The notes beneath the pieces are model-generated. The model saw only the letters and a program-made list of their open reading frames with translations, was not told the origin of the DNA and did not search any database. Shown here in pieces: positions 62,671 to 64,000 of a stretch of DNA of 64,000 nucleotides (position 1 is the first letter of the stretch; each line of letters opens with the position of its first letter). Location: contig CALUOQ010000008.1 of the NCBI GenBank assembly GCA_944322325.1, positions 1 through 64,000 of the forward strand. Direction: 5' to 3'. The position numbers and the translations under genes were made by a program. Source of the stretch: an uncultured Alloprevotella sp. Lineage in GTDB: Bacteria; Bacteroidota; Bacteroidia; Bacteroidales; Bacteroidaceae.

Positions 62671-63894
62671 TTATATTCGTTTCAAAATCCGTTTGACTAT
62701 CCGTTTCGCCCTCCCCGCCGCGCGACGCCACAGCGGCGGGTCCTTCACCAGCGCGCCTACCGCGCCGATGACGCCCAGCTCTCTGCGAAGCGCCCAGAAC
62801 CGCGCACGTCCCGCCGGTACCCGCGCCGAGCGCTCCACCGCCGGGTTGAAACGCACCACGTCCGCATAGCGCGTCGGCGTGAGCCGCACGCCGTTCAGTC
62901 CGCCGATCATCTCTTGGCCCCGGGCCGTGTTCACCAGCACCACGCTCACCCCGCCGTCGTCGTCAAGCTCCGGATGGACCGCGCACACGCCCCAGTAGTC
63001 GCCCACGGTCAGGTCGCTTCCGCTGCGCAGGCACTTCGCCGGACATGCGTGGCACGACGGACGAAGGTAAAGGTCCGACAGGAAGCCGCGCAGGTACGCG
63101 TTCTCCGTCAGTAGCTCACAGAGAAAAACTGAATTTTTCGTTCCCTGCCCGACGGGCAGGGAAAGGGACAGAGAAAAACTGAATTTTTTCCAACCACAAG
63201 CCTTATTTCGGAACGAGACGCCCTCCAGGAGGGCATCACGTCCGCAATTAGGGGCGGGAGAAACTGTATTTTTTCCGTCGCACTGACGTGCGACTTCTTC
63301 TTTCAGATAATCCCGCCACACACCCGGGCTCGGAACGCCGTGGCAGATGAAGTCCACCGTGCGCAGACCGCCGTAATCCTTCCGCAGATACCGACGCAGC
63401 CCCGCCACCTGGCAGGGAGTGCCCGAAAACAGCACCTCGCGGCCCGACTTCAGAAAGGCCTCCGCCTCCCTGTAGCTCTCGCCCATGCGGCTCTGCACGT
63501 ACTTCGAGCCGCGGAAAGCCCCGAGGCCATCCGCCGTCTCCGTCCACCCGTGAACCACTTCCCACCGTTCGTCGAAACGCGCGCCGAACACCACGCCGCC
63601 ACGCGCTATCGTCTCCAGCGCCAGCGCCGTGAACACGCCGCCCGACGAGCTAGAACGGCGCACCGCCTCGTCCCCGTTCACCGCCGCATAGGCCATAAGC
63701 GGCTGCCGCGACTCGCCCGGATGAAGCACCGGGCACACTTTCTCGCACAGCCCGCATTCCACGCACACCGACGCGTCCGCCTCAGGGTAAAGGAACCCTT
63801 CCGCGTCCTCACGCAGCGCGATACACTCCTTCGGACAACGCTGCACGCACGCACCGCAGCCCACGCACTTCTCCTTATCTGTTATCTCTATCAT
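62671..63894 (-). CDS. F420 hydrogenase/dehydrogenase beta-subunit-like protein (copy 2)
   Basis: The 407-residue protein begins MIEITDKEKCVGCGACVQRC, has a second ferredoxin cluster (CVECGLCEKVCP), then SSSGGVFTALALETIA, GTPCQVAGLRRYLRKDYGGL, FRNKACGWKKFSFSLSLSLP and YLRPSCHACPAKCLRSGSDL. The start at 63894 overlaps the stop of the upstream flippase-like gene (ATGA). Within codons for about residues 201-260 the DNA holds three palindromes and three copies of a 21-bp motif; GKNTVSPAPNCGRDALLE looks like an insertion compared with copy 1. Confidence 0.82.
   Translation of the reverse strand: MIEITDKEKCVGCGACVQRCPKECIALREDAEGFLYPEADASVCVECGLCEKVCPVLHPGESRQPLMAYAAVNGDEAVRRSSSSGGVFTALALETIARGGVVFGARFDERWEVVHGWTETADGLGAFRGSKYVQSRMGESYREAEAFLKSGREVLFSGTPCQVAGLRRYLRKDYGGLRTVDFICHGVPSPGVWRDYLKEEVARQCDGKNTVSPAPNCGRDALLEGVSFRNKACGWKKFSFSLSLSLPVGQGTKNSVFLCELLTENAYLRGFLSDLYLRPSCHACPAKCLRSGSDLTVGDYWGVCAVHPELDDDGGVSVVLVNTARGQEMIGGLNGVRLTPTRYADVVRFNPAVERSARVPAGRARFWALRRELGVIGAVGALVKDPPLWRRAAGRAKRIVKRILKRI
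63118..63294. repeat. cluster of intragenic palindromes and 21-bp direct repeats
   Basis: Three copies of an AGAAAAACTGAATTTTT-like motif lie at 63118-63138, 63168-63188 and, more degenerate, at 63256-63276. Between them stand three palindromes: TTCCCTGCCCG-A-CGGGCAGGGAA (63141-63163), GCCCTCC-A-GGAGGGC (63220-63234) and GTCGCAC-TGAC-GTGCGAC (63277-63294). All are within the open frame, and the direct repeats are read in two different frames. Confidence 0.8.
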
Positions 63895-64000
63895 AAAAAC
63901 TTCTTTCGGATTCTGCCCAGCGGCACGCTCACCAGCGCGCGCTCCGACGCGTTCATCGAAAAACGCCAGCAAGCCGGCGCATACACCAGCGTGAACGCCG
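63891..64000 (-). CDS. C-terminal end of a probable polysaccharide flippase (partial)
   Basis: The frame entering from the right edge reads AFTLVYAPACWRFSMNASER, then ALVSVPLGRIRKKFL and stops, overlapping the next start by ATGA. A last hydrophobic helix followed by SERxLVxxPLxxIxKK is typical of Wzx-type polysaccharide exporters. Only 36 codons are visible, so the call rests on this ending and on cluster context. Confidence 0.45.
   Translation of the reverse strand, partial: AFTLVYAPACWRFSMNASERALVSVPLGRIRKKFL

Overview
The window looks like a chromosomal segment of a Bacteroidales bacterium (phylum Bacteroidota). The evidence is the ribosomal-protein operon order with SecY, methionine aminopeptidase, IF-1, L36 and RpoA, promoters of the TTTG-N19/20-TAnnTTTG type, an almost complete lack of Shine-Dalgarno sites, a DUF3467 gene just before rpsL, tandem OmpA-like porins, outer-membrane beta-barrel receptors with carboxypeptidase-like N-domains, and lipoproteins with an acidic stretch after the lipid cysteine. 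I cannot name the genus.

Layout. (1) 1-7.8 kb is an AT-rich accessory island: the end of an unknown gene, a short tyrosine recombinase, a strongly structured non-coding RNA region with its own promoter, and a same-strand operon of zinc-ribbon membrane proteins, lipoproteins and a WG-repeat protein. An Abi-family (HEPN) gene follows, divergent from a small transcript that carries two tiny ORFs. (2) 7.9-24.2 kb is GC-rich and all on the minus strand: a HAD phosphatase/hotdog thioesterase fusion, a large secreted GH20 beta-N-acetylhexosaminidase, and a compact operon that looks like a peptide natural-product (RiPP-like) system. In transcription order that operon holds a methyltransferase-like protein, a C39-like/VKOR/thioredoxin fusion, two related EDDH-type glycosyltransferases, a 122-residue precursor-like peptide with (Gly-Ser)7 and seven cysteines, and a TonB-receptor-like beta-barrel. 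A second beta-barrel paralogue lies upstream. Degenerate 20-22 bp tandem repeats flank the block on both sides, and a 46-codon small gene with its own promoter-like box and terminator lies between the upstream receptor and the right-hand array. (3) 24.9-33.4 kb holds two tandem secreted paralogues of unknown function with a T9SS-tail-like C-terminus and two tandem OmpA-family porins. (4) 33.6-52.1 kb, plus strand, holds DUF3467, rpsL-rpsG-fusA and the complete S10-spc-alpha ribosomal cluster through rplQ. (5) 52.1-64 kb, minus strand, holds a nucleotidyltransferase, a truncated AAA ATPase remnant, and an exopolysaccharide/capsule cluster: glycosyltransferases, an EpsG-like polymerase, two copies of a pyruvyl-transferase plus F420-dehydrogenase-beta pair, a truncated UDP-glucose dehydrogenase, and the end of a probable Wzx flippase. 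Several genes at 60.1-63.3 kb contain perfect short-loop palindromes inside the reading frame.

The best candidates for something undescribed are the glycosyltransferase/VKOR/Cys-rich peptide operon (13.5-21.2 kb), the structured RNA before the zinc-ribbon operon (about 818-1075), and the intragenic palindromes of the polysaccharide genes. All functions are read from sequence motifs only; no database search was possible.
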